A stretch of DNA of 19,643 nt from an uncultured Acidimicrobiaceae bacterium (GTDB lineage: Bacteria > Actinomycetota > Acidimicrobiia > Acidimicrobiales > Microtrichaceae), in contig CALMLJ010000059.1 in assembly GCA_937868025.1 (NCBI GenBank), positions 1 through 19,643 on the forward strand, given 5' to 3'. Of this stretch, positions 6,770 to 13,639 are shown one piece after another. The notes beneath the pieces were generated by a model. The model saw nothing but the letters and a program-made list of their open reading frames with translations. It made no database searches and was not told the origin of the DNA. Position 1 is the stretch's first letter. The number at the start of each line of letters is the position of its first letter. The translations under genes were made by a program, and so were the position numbers.

Positions 6770-8083
6770 GTGCGCAGGATAGTCAGATGGGCGTTGATCT
6801 CAACCATTGCGGGCACGCTCACGCTGATCGGCGCGACCCCGGCGTCGGCTGACACCGAGGCTACCTGCCCCAATCCCAAGGGCTGCGTCCGCGCCGTGAC
6901 GGTCAACGGGTTCATCGACGAGATCAACGTCGACTTCATGGAACGCGCGGTCAGCGAGGCGGAGGCGGTCGAGGGCTATCGGGCGGTCATCCTCGTGCTC
7001 GACAGCCCCGGCTCGGTCGTCGAGGCGTCGGTGCTCCAGCAGCTCGTCGATCGTCTCGAGACGGCCGAGGTGCCCGTGAGCATCTGGGTCGGCCCCTCGG
7101 GCGCGCAGGCATTCGGCGGTGCGGCTGAACTCGTCACGGCGCTGCCGTCGACGATGGCGCCCAACACCGACATCGGCGAGGTCGGTGATCCCCGCCTCGC
7201 CAACTCGCCGGTGGACGACCCGGCGTCGGAGTTCGCTCGCCTGCGCACGAAGGTGCTGGACGAGAAGGCCGCCACCAAGGCCGGGATCGTCGACCGGATC
7301 GACCCGACGCTCGGCGACCATGTGTTGGGCATCGAGGGTATGCCGTTCAAGCAGGTGAAGGACGACGAGGGCCGCGACAAGCGGGAGATCGCCGTCGACG
7401 GTGTCACGCAGAAGTTGCCGGTCACGATCCAGCTGCTGCACACCGCGGCGAGCCCGGGCGTTGCCTACCTTGCACTCGGTATCGCCATCGGGCTGCTGCT
7501 CTTCGAGTTCTTCACCGCCGGCGTGGGTGTCGCCGGCGTGGTCGGAGCCGCTTCCGCCGTGATGGCGGCATACGGCCTGGCCGAGATCCCGGTGCGACCC
7601 TGGGCGCTGGCCCTGTGCCTCTTCTCGGCGTTCGCGTTCGCGATCGACATCCAGACGGCCATCCCACGAACGTGGACCGGCATCGGACTCGTCTCGTGGA
7701 CCGTCGGTTCGGTCTTCCTGTTCGACGGGTTCCGTGCGCCCTGGCTCGCGCTCATCGCCGGTATCGGCGGCATGGCGGTAGCGATGCTGTCGGGCATGCC
7801 CGCCATGGTCCGCTCCCGGTTCGCCACTCCGACACTCGGCCGCGACTGGATGATCGGACGAGAGGGCGCGGCGCTGACCGACGTCGATCCCGAGGGCACG
7901 GTCGAGATCGACGGTGGACAGTGGCGAGCCCTCACGAACCGCGCCACGCCGGTGCTCGCCGGTGAGGCGATGCGGGTCGTGGCAATCGACGGGCTGACCC
8001 TCGAGATCGAACCGCTCGAGGGTGGTGCGAAGGACTACCGCGAGCAGCGTGGCGGCCGTCGGAAATCCGCTTCCGATAGCTAG
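6770..8083 (+). CDS. NfeD-family membrane protein with degenerate ClpP/SppA-like protease domain (437 aa)
   Basis: The GTG start has GGAGG 7 nt upstream. Residues 1-27 form a signal peptide ending ATPASA. Residues 40-220 are a ClpP/SppA-like (SDH peptidase) domain: VILVLDSPGSVVEAS aligns with the usual LxTPGG loop, and GAQAFGGA (111-118) aligns with GAxAASAG, where the catalytic serine should be. Here that position is Gly116, so the protease is probably inactive. About 222-343 hold several transmembrane helices, and 360-415 form the OB-like NfeD C-terminal domain (GREGAALTDVDPEGTVEIDG). Active relatives cleave membrane proteins such as stomatin partners. This version may keep a scaffold or membrane-organising role. 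It is divergent from the ArsA-type pair and followed by whiB. Confidence 0.87.
   Translation: MRRIVRWALISTIAGTLTLIGATPASADTEATCPNPKGCVRAVTVNGFIDEINVDFMERAVSEAEAVEGYRAVILVLDSPGSVVEASVLQQLVDRLETAEVPVSIWVGPSGAQAFGGAAELVTALPSTMAPNTDIGEVGDPRLANSPVDDPASEFARLRTKVLDEKAATKAGIVDRIDPTLGDHVLGIEGMPFKQVKDDEGRDKREIAVDGVTQKLPVTIQLLHTAASPGVAYLALGIAIGLLLFEFFTAGVGVAGVVGAASAVMAAYGLAEIPVRPWALALCLFSAFAFAIDIQTAIPRTWTGIGLVSWTVGSVFLFDGFRAPWLALIAGIGGMAVAMLSGMPAMVRSRFATPTLGRDWMIGREGAALTDVDPEGTVEIDGGQWRALTNRATPVLAGEAMRVVAIDGLTLEIEPLEGGAKDYREQRGGRRKSASDS
6776..6803 (-). promoter_or_regulatory. Candidate promoter of the ArsA-type operon, inside the divergent gene
   Basis: On the minus strand TTGAGA (6803 to 6798), a 16-nt spacer and TATCCT (6781 to 6776) form a good housekeeping promoter. 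It would start transcription near 6769 and give a leader of about 23 nt containing the GGAGGAG site. The promoter lies within the first codons of the NfeD-type gene. Confidence 0.6.
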
Positions 8084-8105
8084 CAGATCGCTCGCAAATT
8101 AGTCC

Positions 8106-8135
8106 TTGTTCCCTCGCGAAATTGCGCCCTATGGT
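8106..8135 (+). promoter_or_regulatory. Candidate whiB promoter
   Basis: TTGTTC (8106-8111), an 18-nt spacer and TATGGT (8130-8135) make a good sigma-70-type promoter. Transcription would begin near 8142, which rules out translation from the TTG at 8122 or the ATG at 8131 and favours the TTG at 8161. Confidence 0.6.
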
Positions 8136-8160
8136 GCGGCGCGAAGCACAAGGGGGAAAC

Positions 8161-8433
8161 TTGAGCGCACAACCTTCATTCGAATCCTGGCAGCACCGGG
8201 GGGCCTGTCGGGGGCCGCACGCCACCGTGTTCTTTCCGCCGCCGCAGTTCGAACGCAAGCACGAGCGGGCAGAGCGCGAACTTCGCGCCAAGGAGATCTG
8301 CTCCGGGTGCTGCGTGGCGACCGATTGCCTCGACTACGCACTCGAGATCCGTGAGCCCCACGGCATCTGGGGCGGACTGAACGAGAACGAGCGTCGGGTC
8401 ATCCTCGAAGCTCGCTCCGCTCGCGTCTCCTGA
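8161..8433 (+). CDS. WhiB-family Fe-S transcriptional regulator (90 aa)
   Basis: A typical small WhiB protein. Four cysteines, C16 (GACRG), C47, C50 and C56 (ICSGCCVATDC), follow the C-X2-C-X5-C pattern that binds a redox-sensitive [4Fe-4S] cluster. The GIWGG turn is present, followed by basic residues. WhiB proteins usually bind region 4 of the primary sigma factor. The start is the TTG at 8161 with AGGGGG just upstream (8151-8156). Longer starts at 8122 or 8131 fall in or before the predicted promoter. The neighbourhood (ArsA-type pair close by) resembles mycobacterial whiB4, but the subfamily cannot be fixed from the sequence alone. Confidence 0.93.
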   Translation: MSAQPSFESWQHRGACRGPHATVFFPPPQFERKHERAERELRAKEICSGCCVATDCLDYALEIREPHGIWGGLNENERRVILEARSARVS

Positions 8434-8451
8434 CCTCCGTCGAGCTGAGAA

Positions 8452-8468
8452 CGCGCCGCGGCGGCGCG
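8452..8468. repeat. 17-bp GC palindrome between whiB and fxsA
   Basis: CGCGCCGC, a central G, then GCGGCGCG is a perfect inverted repeat 18 bp after the whiB stop. It could be a terminator without a T-tract (stem of about 6 with a short loop in RNA) or an operator. No further evidence separates these. Confidence 0.4.
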
Positions 8469-8491
8469 GCGAGCGGTCCGACATCGAGCAG

Positions 8492-8497
8492 TACCAT
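8492..8497 (+). promoter_or_regulatory. -10 hexamer for leaderless fxsA transcript
   Basis: TACCAT fits TANNNT and ends 6 nt before the GTG at 8504. It abuts the alternative TTG codon at 8498, which would then lie upstream of the transcript. No clear -35 element is visible. Confidence 0.45.
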
Positions 8498-8503
8498 TTG
8501 CCC

Positions 8504-9070
8504 GTGTTCGTCGTGATCCTGGGCCTGCTCCTCATGGGAGTCATCGAGATTGCAGTCATGGTGGCCGTCTCGAATGCCCTCTCGTGGGAGGTCGCGCTGC
8601 TCGCCATCGTGCTGGCCGGCGCCGTCGGGGCGTGGGTCGTCAAGCGGGAGGGCACGGCAACGTGGCGTCGCGTCATGTCCGGTGTGCGCGCCGGCCAGAT
8701 GCCGACGTCGTCGGTGCTGGACGGTTGCCTCGTTGTCGTCGCCGGCGTCCTGCTGCTGGTGCCCGGGTTCGTCACCGACGTCGCGGCCATGGCGCTCGCG
8801 CTGCCACCGGTACGACGGCTCGTGCGGGTCCGTGCAACCGACCACTTCCAGCGTCGCATCGCCGCCCAGGTCAGCCGCGCCCGGACCACAACGACCGTGT
8901 TCGGGTTCGGCGACCCCATGAGCTACGGCGGGTTCGGCGGCCCCGGGTTCGGCCCGGGCGGCACCCGGCGCTCGAATCGCGACGACGACATCATCGACCT
9001 CGATGCCGAGGAGGTGTTCCTCGACGAGACGATCGCCGAGATCGAGCCGCCGCGGGAGTGGCCTGCGTGA
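8504..9070 (+). CDS. fxsA: FxsA-family membrane protein (188 aa)
   Basis: The first ~110 residues match FxsA: an N-terminal helix (VFVVILGLLLMGVIEIAVM), a second segment (SWEVALLAIVLAGAVGAW), the cytoplasmic loop with R-V-R-A-G-Q and DGCLVVVAGVLLLVPGFVTD, the FxsA hallmark. The C-terminal tail is glycine-rich (about residues 133-150), then acidic. E. coli FxsA suppresses exclusion of phage T7 by the F plasmid when overproduced; its cellular role is otherwise unclear. The start is taken as the GTG at 8504 from the -10 position; the TTG at 8498 is the alternative and would add two residues. The stop overlaps the next gene's GTG start by 4 bp. Confidence 0.87.
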   Translation: MFVVILGLLLMGVIEIAVMVAVSNALSWEVALLAIVLAGAVGAWVVKREGTATWRRVMSGVRAGQMPTSSVLDGCLVVVAGVLLLVPGFVTDVAAMALALPPVRRLVRVRATDHFQRRIAAQVSRARTTTTVFGFGDPMSYGGFGGPGFGPGGTRRSNRDDDIIDLDAEEVFLDETIAEIEPPREWPA

Positions 9071-9906
9071 AGATGCACCTCGATGTCGATCGACCCGAGG
9101 AGGTGCCGATCCGCGACGCCGCCACGGTGATGCTCGTTCGCGACGGCGTGGACGGTGTCGAGGTGTTCATGCTCCGGCGCAACCTCAACTCCGACTTCGT
9201 CGGTGGTGCCTACGTCTTCCCGGGTGGCGGGGTGGACGCCGGTGACGGTGCTGCGGAGGTGGGCGACGTGTGCGTCGGCCGTGCCGACGCCGACGCGTCC
9301 GCCCTCCTCGGCATCGAGTCCGGCGGCCTCGCGTACTGGGTGGCGGCGATCCGGGAGTCGTTCGAGGAGGCCGGCCTGCTGTTGGCGGTCGACGACAACG
9401 ATCAGATGGTCCGTTTCGACGACCCGACGGTCAACGAGCGCTTCGTCGAACACCGTCGAGCGGTCGACGCCGGCGAGGTGTCGCTGGTCGACATCGCCCG
9501 ATCCGAGGGGCTCCGGCTCGCCACCGACCGGATCCACTACTTCAGTCGTTGGGTCACGCCTCTGGGTGCGCCCCGCCGCTACGACACCCGCTTCTTCATC
9601 GCGCACCCGCCCGAGTGGCAGAACCCGGTGCACGACGACCATGAAGTGATCGCCAACCTGTGGATCCGTCCGGCGGAGGCGCTCGACCGTCACGCCCGCG
9701 GCGAGTTCGAACTGATCTTCCCCACGGTGCGGAGCCTCGAGGCGCTCGGTCGGTTCGACACGGCGGAGCAGATCGTCCGGCACGCGTCGGAGATCGCCCA
9801 CATCGAGCCGATCCTGCCAACGATCGTCGACGGTGACCACGGGCTCCGCATCGTGCTGCCCGGCGACGGTTCGTACGACGCGTTGACGTCCAAACGCCTC
9901 GACTGA
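9067..9906 (+). CDS. Nudix hydrolase, NUDT19/CoA-diphosphatase-like (279 aa)
   Basis: The protein has VFPGGGVDAGD, then a ~35-residue insertion, then AAIRESFEEAGLLL. The Nudix box (GX5EX7REUXEEXGU) is therefore split, with the REXXEEXG helix intact. A split box with this spacing, the long C-terminal extension and the phrase YFSRWVTPLGAPRRYDTRFFI are characteristic of the NUDT19/RP2-like group, whose members cleave CoA and acyl-CoA diphosphates. The substrate here is inferred. The GTG start at 9067 overlaps the fxsA stop (GTGA) and has GGGAG 8 nt upstream. The ATG two codons later is a weaker alternative. It ends 24 bp before the convergent mrp stop. Confidence 0.86.
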   Translation: MKMHLDVDRPEEVPIRDAATVMLVRDGVDGVEVFMLRRNLNSDFVGGAYVFPGGGVDAGDGAAEVGDVCVGRADADASALLGIESGGLAYWVAAIRESFEEAGLLLAVDDNDQMVRFDDPTVNERFVEHRRAVDAGEVSLVDIARSEGLRLATDRIHYFSRWVTPLGAPRRYDTRFFIAHPPEWQNPVHDDHEVIANLWIRPAEALDRHARGEFELIFPTVRSLEALGRFDTAEQIVRHASEIAHIEPILPTIVDGDHGLRIVLPGDGSYDALTSKRLD

Positions 9907-9930
9907 CGGGCGGCTGGACGGCCGACGGTG

Positions 9931-11157
9931 TCAGCCGCCGGCGACGGGGCTGGCGACCTTCGTGTCGTCGTCGGAGTCGTTCGCTCCACTGTCGTGCGCG
10001 TCGAGCGCAGCATTGACGGCGTCGAGCAATCGGACCGAGCAGCCGGCCAGGTCGACCGGGGGCGCGATGTCGGTCGACAACAGGTGGGCGAGTTCGCGAA
10101 ACGCCTCGGCGGCAGCGCCGTCACCGAGGGCGATCGGTGTGCCGGTGTCGCCGCCTTCGGCGACGGCGTTCTCGATCGGGATACGCGCCAACAGCGGCGC
10201 ACCGATCGTCTTGGCCAGCCGCTGACCGCCGCCGGTACCGAAGATCGCGAAGCGCTCTCCGTCGGGCGTGACGAACTCGCTCATGTTCTCGACGACGCCG
10301 ATGATGCGCAGGTAGTTCTGACGTCCCATGTTGACGGCGCGTACGGCCACCTTCTGCGCGCTGAGGGACGGCGTCGTGACGACGATCATCTCGGCCCGGG
10401 GCAGGAGCTTGGCGAGCCCCATCTGCACGTCGCCGGTGCCCGGGGGCATGTCGATCAGGAGGTAGTCGAGGTCATGGCCCCAGTCGACGTCCTCGAGGAA
10501 GTGCCGGACGGCCCGCTGGAGGATGAGGCCGCGCCACATGAGCGCGGTTTCCTCGTCGTCGACGAGAAAGCCCATCGAGACGATGCGCAGCTCACCACGA
10601 CCAACGGTCTGACGGTGCGGCGCGATGCGGCCGTCGGCCTCGCCTGCCTCGAGGCGGCCATCGACGCCGAGCATTCGTGGGACGGAGAAGCCCCAGATGT
10701 CGGCATCGATCACGCCGACCTTGAAACCGGTCGCGGCGAGCGCCGTGGCCAGGTTGACGGTGACCGACGACTTGCCGACACCGCCCTTTCCCGATGCGAT
10801 CATCAGCACCTTGGTGGTGGCGGGGATGGCGGTCACAGGAGCGCGCTCGGCGATGTTTCGGCGGGCGGTGGCCATGGTGGTGGCCTTCTCCTCGGCCGTG
10901 AGCTCGGTCCAGTCGATCTTCACCTTCGTGACGCCGGGGAGGGACCCGACACGGTCGCGGACGTCGCGTTGGATCTGTGCCCGCAGCGGGCACCCGGCCG
11001 TCGTGAGCGCCACGGTGATGCGAACGAAGCCGTCGGGGGACACCGTTGCGCCCTTCGCCATGCCGAGCGTCACGATGTCGGAGCCGAGCTCGGGGTCGAT
11101 GACACCGCGCAGCAGCCCGATGACGTCCTCGCTCGTGGGGAGGGTCGGTTCGCTCAC
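9931..11157 (-). CDS. mrp: Mrp/ApbC-type Fe-S cluster carrier ATPase with N-terminal MIP18 domain (408 aa)
   Basis: Residues about 8-80 are a MIP18/DUF59 domain (RGVIDPELGSDIVTLGM, then TTAGCPL with the conserved C56). A linker of about 35 residues leads to a Mrp/NBP35 ATPase domain with deviant Walker A ASGKGGVGKSS (121-131), GVIDADIWGFSVPRMLG and LLIDMPPGTGD. Mrp proteins bind and transfer [4Fe-4S] clusters. The CXXC pair normally found after VENMS is absent here (VENMSEFVTPDGERF), so cluster binding would need other residues. The GTG start at 11157 lacks a Shine-Dalgarno sequence but has TAGAAT ending 6 nt upstream, suggesting a leaderless mRNA. It is divergent from the A-type Fe-S carrier gene. 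Confidence 0.92.
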   Translation of the reverse strand: MSEPTLPTSEDVIGLLRGVIDPELGSDIVTLGMAKGATVSPDGFVRITVALTTAGCPLRAQIQRDVRDRVGSLPGVTKVKIDWTELTAEEKATTMATARRNIAERAPVTAIPATTKVLMIASGKGGVGKSSVTVNLATALAATGFKVGVIDADIWGFSVPRMLGVDGRLEAGEADGRIAPHRQTVGRGELRIVSMGFLVDDEETALMWRGLILQRAVRHFLEDVDWGHDLDYLLIDMPPGTGDVQMGLAKLLPRAEMIVVTTPSLSAQKVAVRAVNMGRQNYLRIIGVVENMSEFVTPDGERFAIFGTGGGQRLAKTIGAPLLARIPIENAVAEGGDTGTPIALGDGAAAEAFRELAHLLSTDIAPPVDLAGCSVRLLDAVNAALDAHDSGANDSDDDTKVASPVAGG

Positions 11158-11163
11158 GTCGCC

Positions 11164-11169
11164 ATTCTA
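11164..11169 (-). promoter_or_regulatory. -10 hexamer for leaderless mrp transcript
   Basis: On the minus strand TAGAAT (11169 to 11164) is followed by six bases and the GTG at 11157, so the transcript would begin at the start codon. The upstream region is very GC-rich and shows no -35 consensus. Confidence 0.55.
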
Positions 11170-11280
11170 CGGCGGCCGGGCGCCGAGGCCCCGGCGGGCA
11201 TGTGCCACGGGTGGTGGTGGAATAGGGCCTCGGGGCACGTTGTTGCACGGGGCGCTCTGGGTGGATCGCCGTTCGGGCGG

Positions 11281-11286
11281 TACACT
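11281..11286 (+). promoter_or_regulatory. Candidate -10 element of the A-type carrier gene
   Basis: TACACT fits TANNNT and would start transcription near 11293, leaving a leader of about 28 nt that contains AGGAGG. The -35 position has no consensus match. The 163-bp gap between mrp and this gene shows no other clear signal. Confidence 0.45.
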
Positions 11287-11320
11287 CACGGTTGCGTCAC
11301 GTCATCAGGAGGCCCAGCAC

Positions 11321-11641
11321 ATGATCACTCTGACCGATTCAGCGGCAGTCAAGGTTCGTCAGCTCATCGAGTCGGAAGGCGAGGAGAACCTCGCCCTTCG
11401 TGTCGCCGTTCGCCCCGGTGGCTGCTCGGGCTTCTCCTACGAGATGTTCTTCGACACCGACATCGCCGCCGACGACCTGTCGAGTGAGTTCGACGGCGTG
11501 AAGGTGGTCGTCGATCCGTCGAGCGCCCAGCTCCTCACCGGCGCCGAGCTCGACTACAAGGACAGCCTCGAGAAGTCGGGGTTCGAGATCAACAACCCCA
11601 ACGCGCAGAAGACCTGCGGTTGCGGCTCGTCCTTCAGCTGA
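11321..11641 (+). CDS. erpA: A-type Fe-S cluster carrier, HesB/IscA/ErpA family (106 aa)
   Basis: The protein is a full-length A-type carrier. MITLTDSAAVKVRQLI opens the fold, and the three cluster-binding cysteines are C35 in GGCSGFSY and C99 and C101 in the C-terminal CGCGSSF. These proteins receive Fe-S clusters from the Suf/Isc machinery and pass them to apo-enzymes. The ATG start has a near-perfect AGGAGG (11307-11312) 8 nt upstream, the strongest ribosome binding site in the window. It is divergent from mrp and 20 bp upstream of an Fe-S fusion protein that could be a client. The distinction between ErpA, IscA and SufA cannot be made firmly from this sequence. Confidence 0.94.
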   Translation: MITLTDSAAVKVRQLIESEGEENLALRVAVRPGGCSGFSYEMFFDTDIAADDLSSEFDGVKVVVDPSSAQLLTGAELDYKDSLEKSGFEINNPNAQKTCGCGSSFS

Positions 11642-11661
11642 TTCGCTGACGAAACCTCTCC

Positions 11662-13212
11662 GTGCAATTCCAGCTCAACGGCGACCAGGTCGAGGTCGCT
11701 GACGACGGCTGCTCGCTGCTCGACGTCCTTCGGGACGGTTTCGGGCTGACGTCGGTCAAGGACGGCTGCAGCCCCCAGGGCCAGTGCGGCTGCTGCACGG
11801 TGCTCGTCGACGGGGAGCCGCGGGTCAGTTGTGTCACGCCGGCGCGTCGGATCGCCGATCGTCGCGTCGACACCCTCGAGGGCCTCGCGCCCGAGGTCGC
11901 GCTGGCCTGGGGCGAGGCGTTCTGCGCGACGGGCGGGAGCCAGTGCGGGTTCTGCACTCCCGGCATCGTGATGCGTCTCGAAGGGCTGCGGCGCAAGGGC
12001 GGCGACCTCGGCGAGCGGCCGGCCGTCGACCGAGCGCTCGCGGCCCACCTGTGTCGGTGCACCGGCTGGCAGACGATCGTCGAGGCGGCCGCTGCCTACG
12101 GGACGCCGACGAGCGACGACCGCGATCTCGCGGCTGCGGGACGCCGGGCGTCGATCGAGGGGGGCGAACCACAGCGAGTCGCCCCCGAGATCGCCCTCGG
12201 ACGCGGTGGCTTCGCCGATGACGGGGCTTCCGACGATGCGGTGATCGGCGTCGTCGATGCCACGTCCGGTTGGCAGGTCGCCCCCACGATGGCGGAGGCA
12301 CGCCGTCAGGTCGGCAAGGTGCAGGGGCGCCGCAGCACCATCGACGCGACCATGCCGGTCGACCTGCCCGACGGAGACTGGGCGGTCGAGTTGCAGACCG
12401 GCTGGGTCGATCCCGCCTACCTCGAGACCGACGCGTCGTGGTGCGCGCCGGGCGGGGAGCCGGCGAATCCGCTCGCCAACGGTGGTGCGTTCGGGGCGAA
12501 GCACACCTCGCCCGTGCCGGGGGACGCGCGCCGTCTCGCCGACGAGCTCGGCACCCCCGTGCGCCTGCGGTGGTCCCGGGAGGACGTCGTCCGCAACGGC
12601 CCGAAGCGTCCGCCGGTCGCCATCGGTCTGCGCTCCGACGGTGGTGGCGTTGTCCGGGTCGCTCGGACCCCCGGTCTCGTCGATCGGATCGCGGCGTTCG
12701 CGCCGGAGCTGACGGTCGAGGAGGTCGACGTGGTCGGTCCCGCTACCTCCGCCGACGCCCGCGCCGCCGGGTGGGCCGAGGTCGCCGTCGCGATGGCGGC
12801 CCTCGACGCGGTGCCGGGCACGCCGGTCGAGATCACGTCACCGTCGGGTGGTTGGGCATCGGTGACCGTCGACGAGCAGGGCGCCCACGTCCGCGTGCGC
12901 TGCGGTGCAGTCCTCGACGCAGTGGTGCTGCGGAGCTACTGCATCGGTGCCGTCCACATGGCGCTCGGGTGGGTGACGTCGGAAGGCCTCACCGTCGACG
13001 CCGACGGTTCGGTCGCCAGTCTGACCGTTCGCTCGTTCGGCATCGTCCGTCCCGGCGAGATGATCCCCGTCGAGGTCGAGATCATCGACGAACCCGGGGT
13101 CGAGCCGGTGAACGGCAGCGACGCCGTCTTCGCGGCGACGGCGGCGGCCGTATGGATCGCCCAGGGCACTCCTCCGGCGTGGCCGACCGGTCGCCCGGTC
13201 ACCTCCGTCTGA
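11662..13212 (+). CDS. Fusion of CoxS-like di-[2Fe-2S] domain with truncated molybdenum-hydroxylase large-subunit domain (516 aa)
   Basis: Residues 1-150 are a complete small subunit of the xanthine dehydrogenase/CO dehydrogenase family. C36, C42, C45 and C57 form the plant-type cluster (GCSPQGQCGCC..SC), and C95, C98, C131 and C133 the helical cluster (QCGFC, LCRC). After a linker, short stretches match the catalytic large subunit in order: GGAFGAK (274-280), PVRLRWSRED (299-308), a weak version of the DCGxxxNP/GQ region (413-436), and a C-terminal block (457-500). The spacing is far too short: about 300 residues replace about 750, and the usual GVGE active-site glutamate reads VNGSD (483-487). 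Molybdenum catalysis is therefore doubtful. The GTG start at 11662, 20 bp after erpA, has no good Shine-Dalgarno sequence and may be coupled to erpA. The function is unknown; it is possibly an electron-transfer or structural protein. Confidence 0.8.
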   Translation: MQFQLNGDQVEVADDGCSLLDVLRDGFGLTSVKDGCSPQGQCGCCTVLVDGEPRVSCVTPARRIADRRVDTLEGLAPEVALAWGEAFCATGGSQCGFCTPGIVMRLEGLRRKGGDLGERPAVDRALAAHLCRCTGWQTIVEAAAAYGTPTSDDRDLAAAGRRASIEGGEPQRVAPEIALGRGGFADDGASDDAVIGVVDATSGWQVAPTMAEARRQVGKVQGRRSTIDATMPVDLPDGDWAVELQTGWVDPAYLETDASWCAPGGEPANPLANGGAFGAKHTSPVPGDARRLADELGTPVRLRWSREDVVRNGPKRPPVAIGLRSDGGGVVRVARTPGLVDRIAAFAPELTVEEVDVVGPATSADARAAGWAEVAVAMAALDAVPGTPVEITSPSGGWASVTVDEQGAHVRVRCGAVLDAVVLRSYCIGAVHMALGWVTSEGLTVDADGSVASLTVRSFGIVRPGEMIPVEVEIIDEPGVEPVNGSDAVFAATAAAVWIAQGTPPAWPTGRPVTSV

Positions 13213-13226
13213 CCGACCGGCGGGCG

Positions 13227-13232
13227 TAGGAT
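13227..13232 (+). promoter_or_regulatory. -10 hexamer (or Shine-Dalgarno) before the RidA gene
   Basis: TAGGAT ends 7 nt before the ATG at 13240 and fits TANNNT for a leaderless start. The embedded AGGA at 13228-13231 could instead serve as a weak ribosome binding site in a longer transcript from upstream. Confidence 0.4.
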
Positions 13233-13239
13233 GCCGGCC

Positions 13240-13590
13240 ATGGCTCCACCTGTCGGTCCCTACACCCCGCTCGTCCGTGCCGGCGACTTCCTGATCGCCT
13301 CCGGTCAACTCGGCCTCGGCGACGCCGGCCTCGTCGACGGCGGTGTCGCCGGCCAGCTCCGCCAGGCGATCGCCAACCTCGCGGCGCTGCTCGAGTCGGC
13401 CGGGGCGTCGTTGTCCGACGTGGTGAAGACGACGGTGTTCCTCGTCGACATGGACGACTACGCGGTCATGAACGACGTCTACTGCGACGGGTTCGGCGAT
13501 CATCGCCCGGCTCGCTCGGCCGTGGCGGTGGCGGCCCTGCCACTCGGCGCCGTCGTCGAGATCGAGGCCTGGAGCCACGTCCCGGCCTGA
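13240..13590 (+). CDS. RidA/YjgF-family deaminase (116 aa)
   Basis: The protein has the RidA pattern: VGPYTPLVRAG, IASGQLGL, NLAALLESAG, DVVKTTVFLVDMDDY, NDVY and HRPARSAVAVAALPLGAVVEIEAW. R92 in the PAR motif is the carboxylate-binding arginine of active RidA enzymes, which hydrolyse reactive 2-aminoacrylate-type enamines to keto acids and ammonia and so protect PLP enzymes. The start is the ATG at 13240, chosen because TAGGAT/AGGA is well spaced. The in-frame ATG at 13231 lies inside that element and is disfavoured. Actinobacterial RidA homologues vary in substrate, so the exact reaction is inferred. Confidence 0.88.
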   Translation: MAPPVGPYTPLVRAGDFLIASGQLGLGDAGLVDGGVAGQLRQAIANLAALLESAGASLSDVVKTTVFLVDMDDYAVMNDVYCDGFGDHRPARSAVAVAALPLGAVVEIEAWSHVPA

Positions 13591-13627
13591 AGTCGGTCCG
13601 CTTGTGGGGCGAGGCGGGGTGGTGCGG

Positions 13628-13633
13628 TAACCT
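13628..13633 (+). promoter_or_regulatory. -10 hexamer for leaderless small-membrane-protein transcript
   Basis: TAACCT fits TANNNT and is followed by six bases (GCCCCC) and then the ATG at 13640. No Shine-Dalgarno sequence is present, which supports a leaderless start. Confidence 0.5.
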
Positions 13634-13639
13634 GCCCCC

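Noticed and set aside
9907..9930. CGGC/GCCG hairpin between the Nudix gene and mrp
   Set aside because: The 4-bp stem is too short to call a terminator in DNA this rich in G and C.
9928..11487. Long plus-strand open frame opposite mrp
   Set aside because: It is antisense to a clear Mrp protein, has a low-complexity His/Gly/Arg-rich composition and no family match. It is a product of high-GC codon bias.
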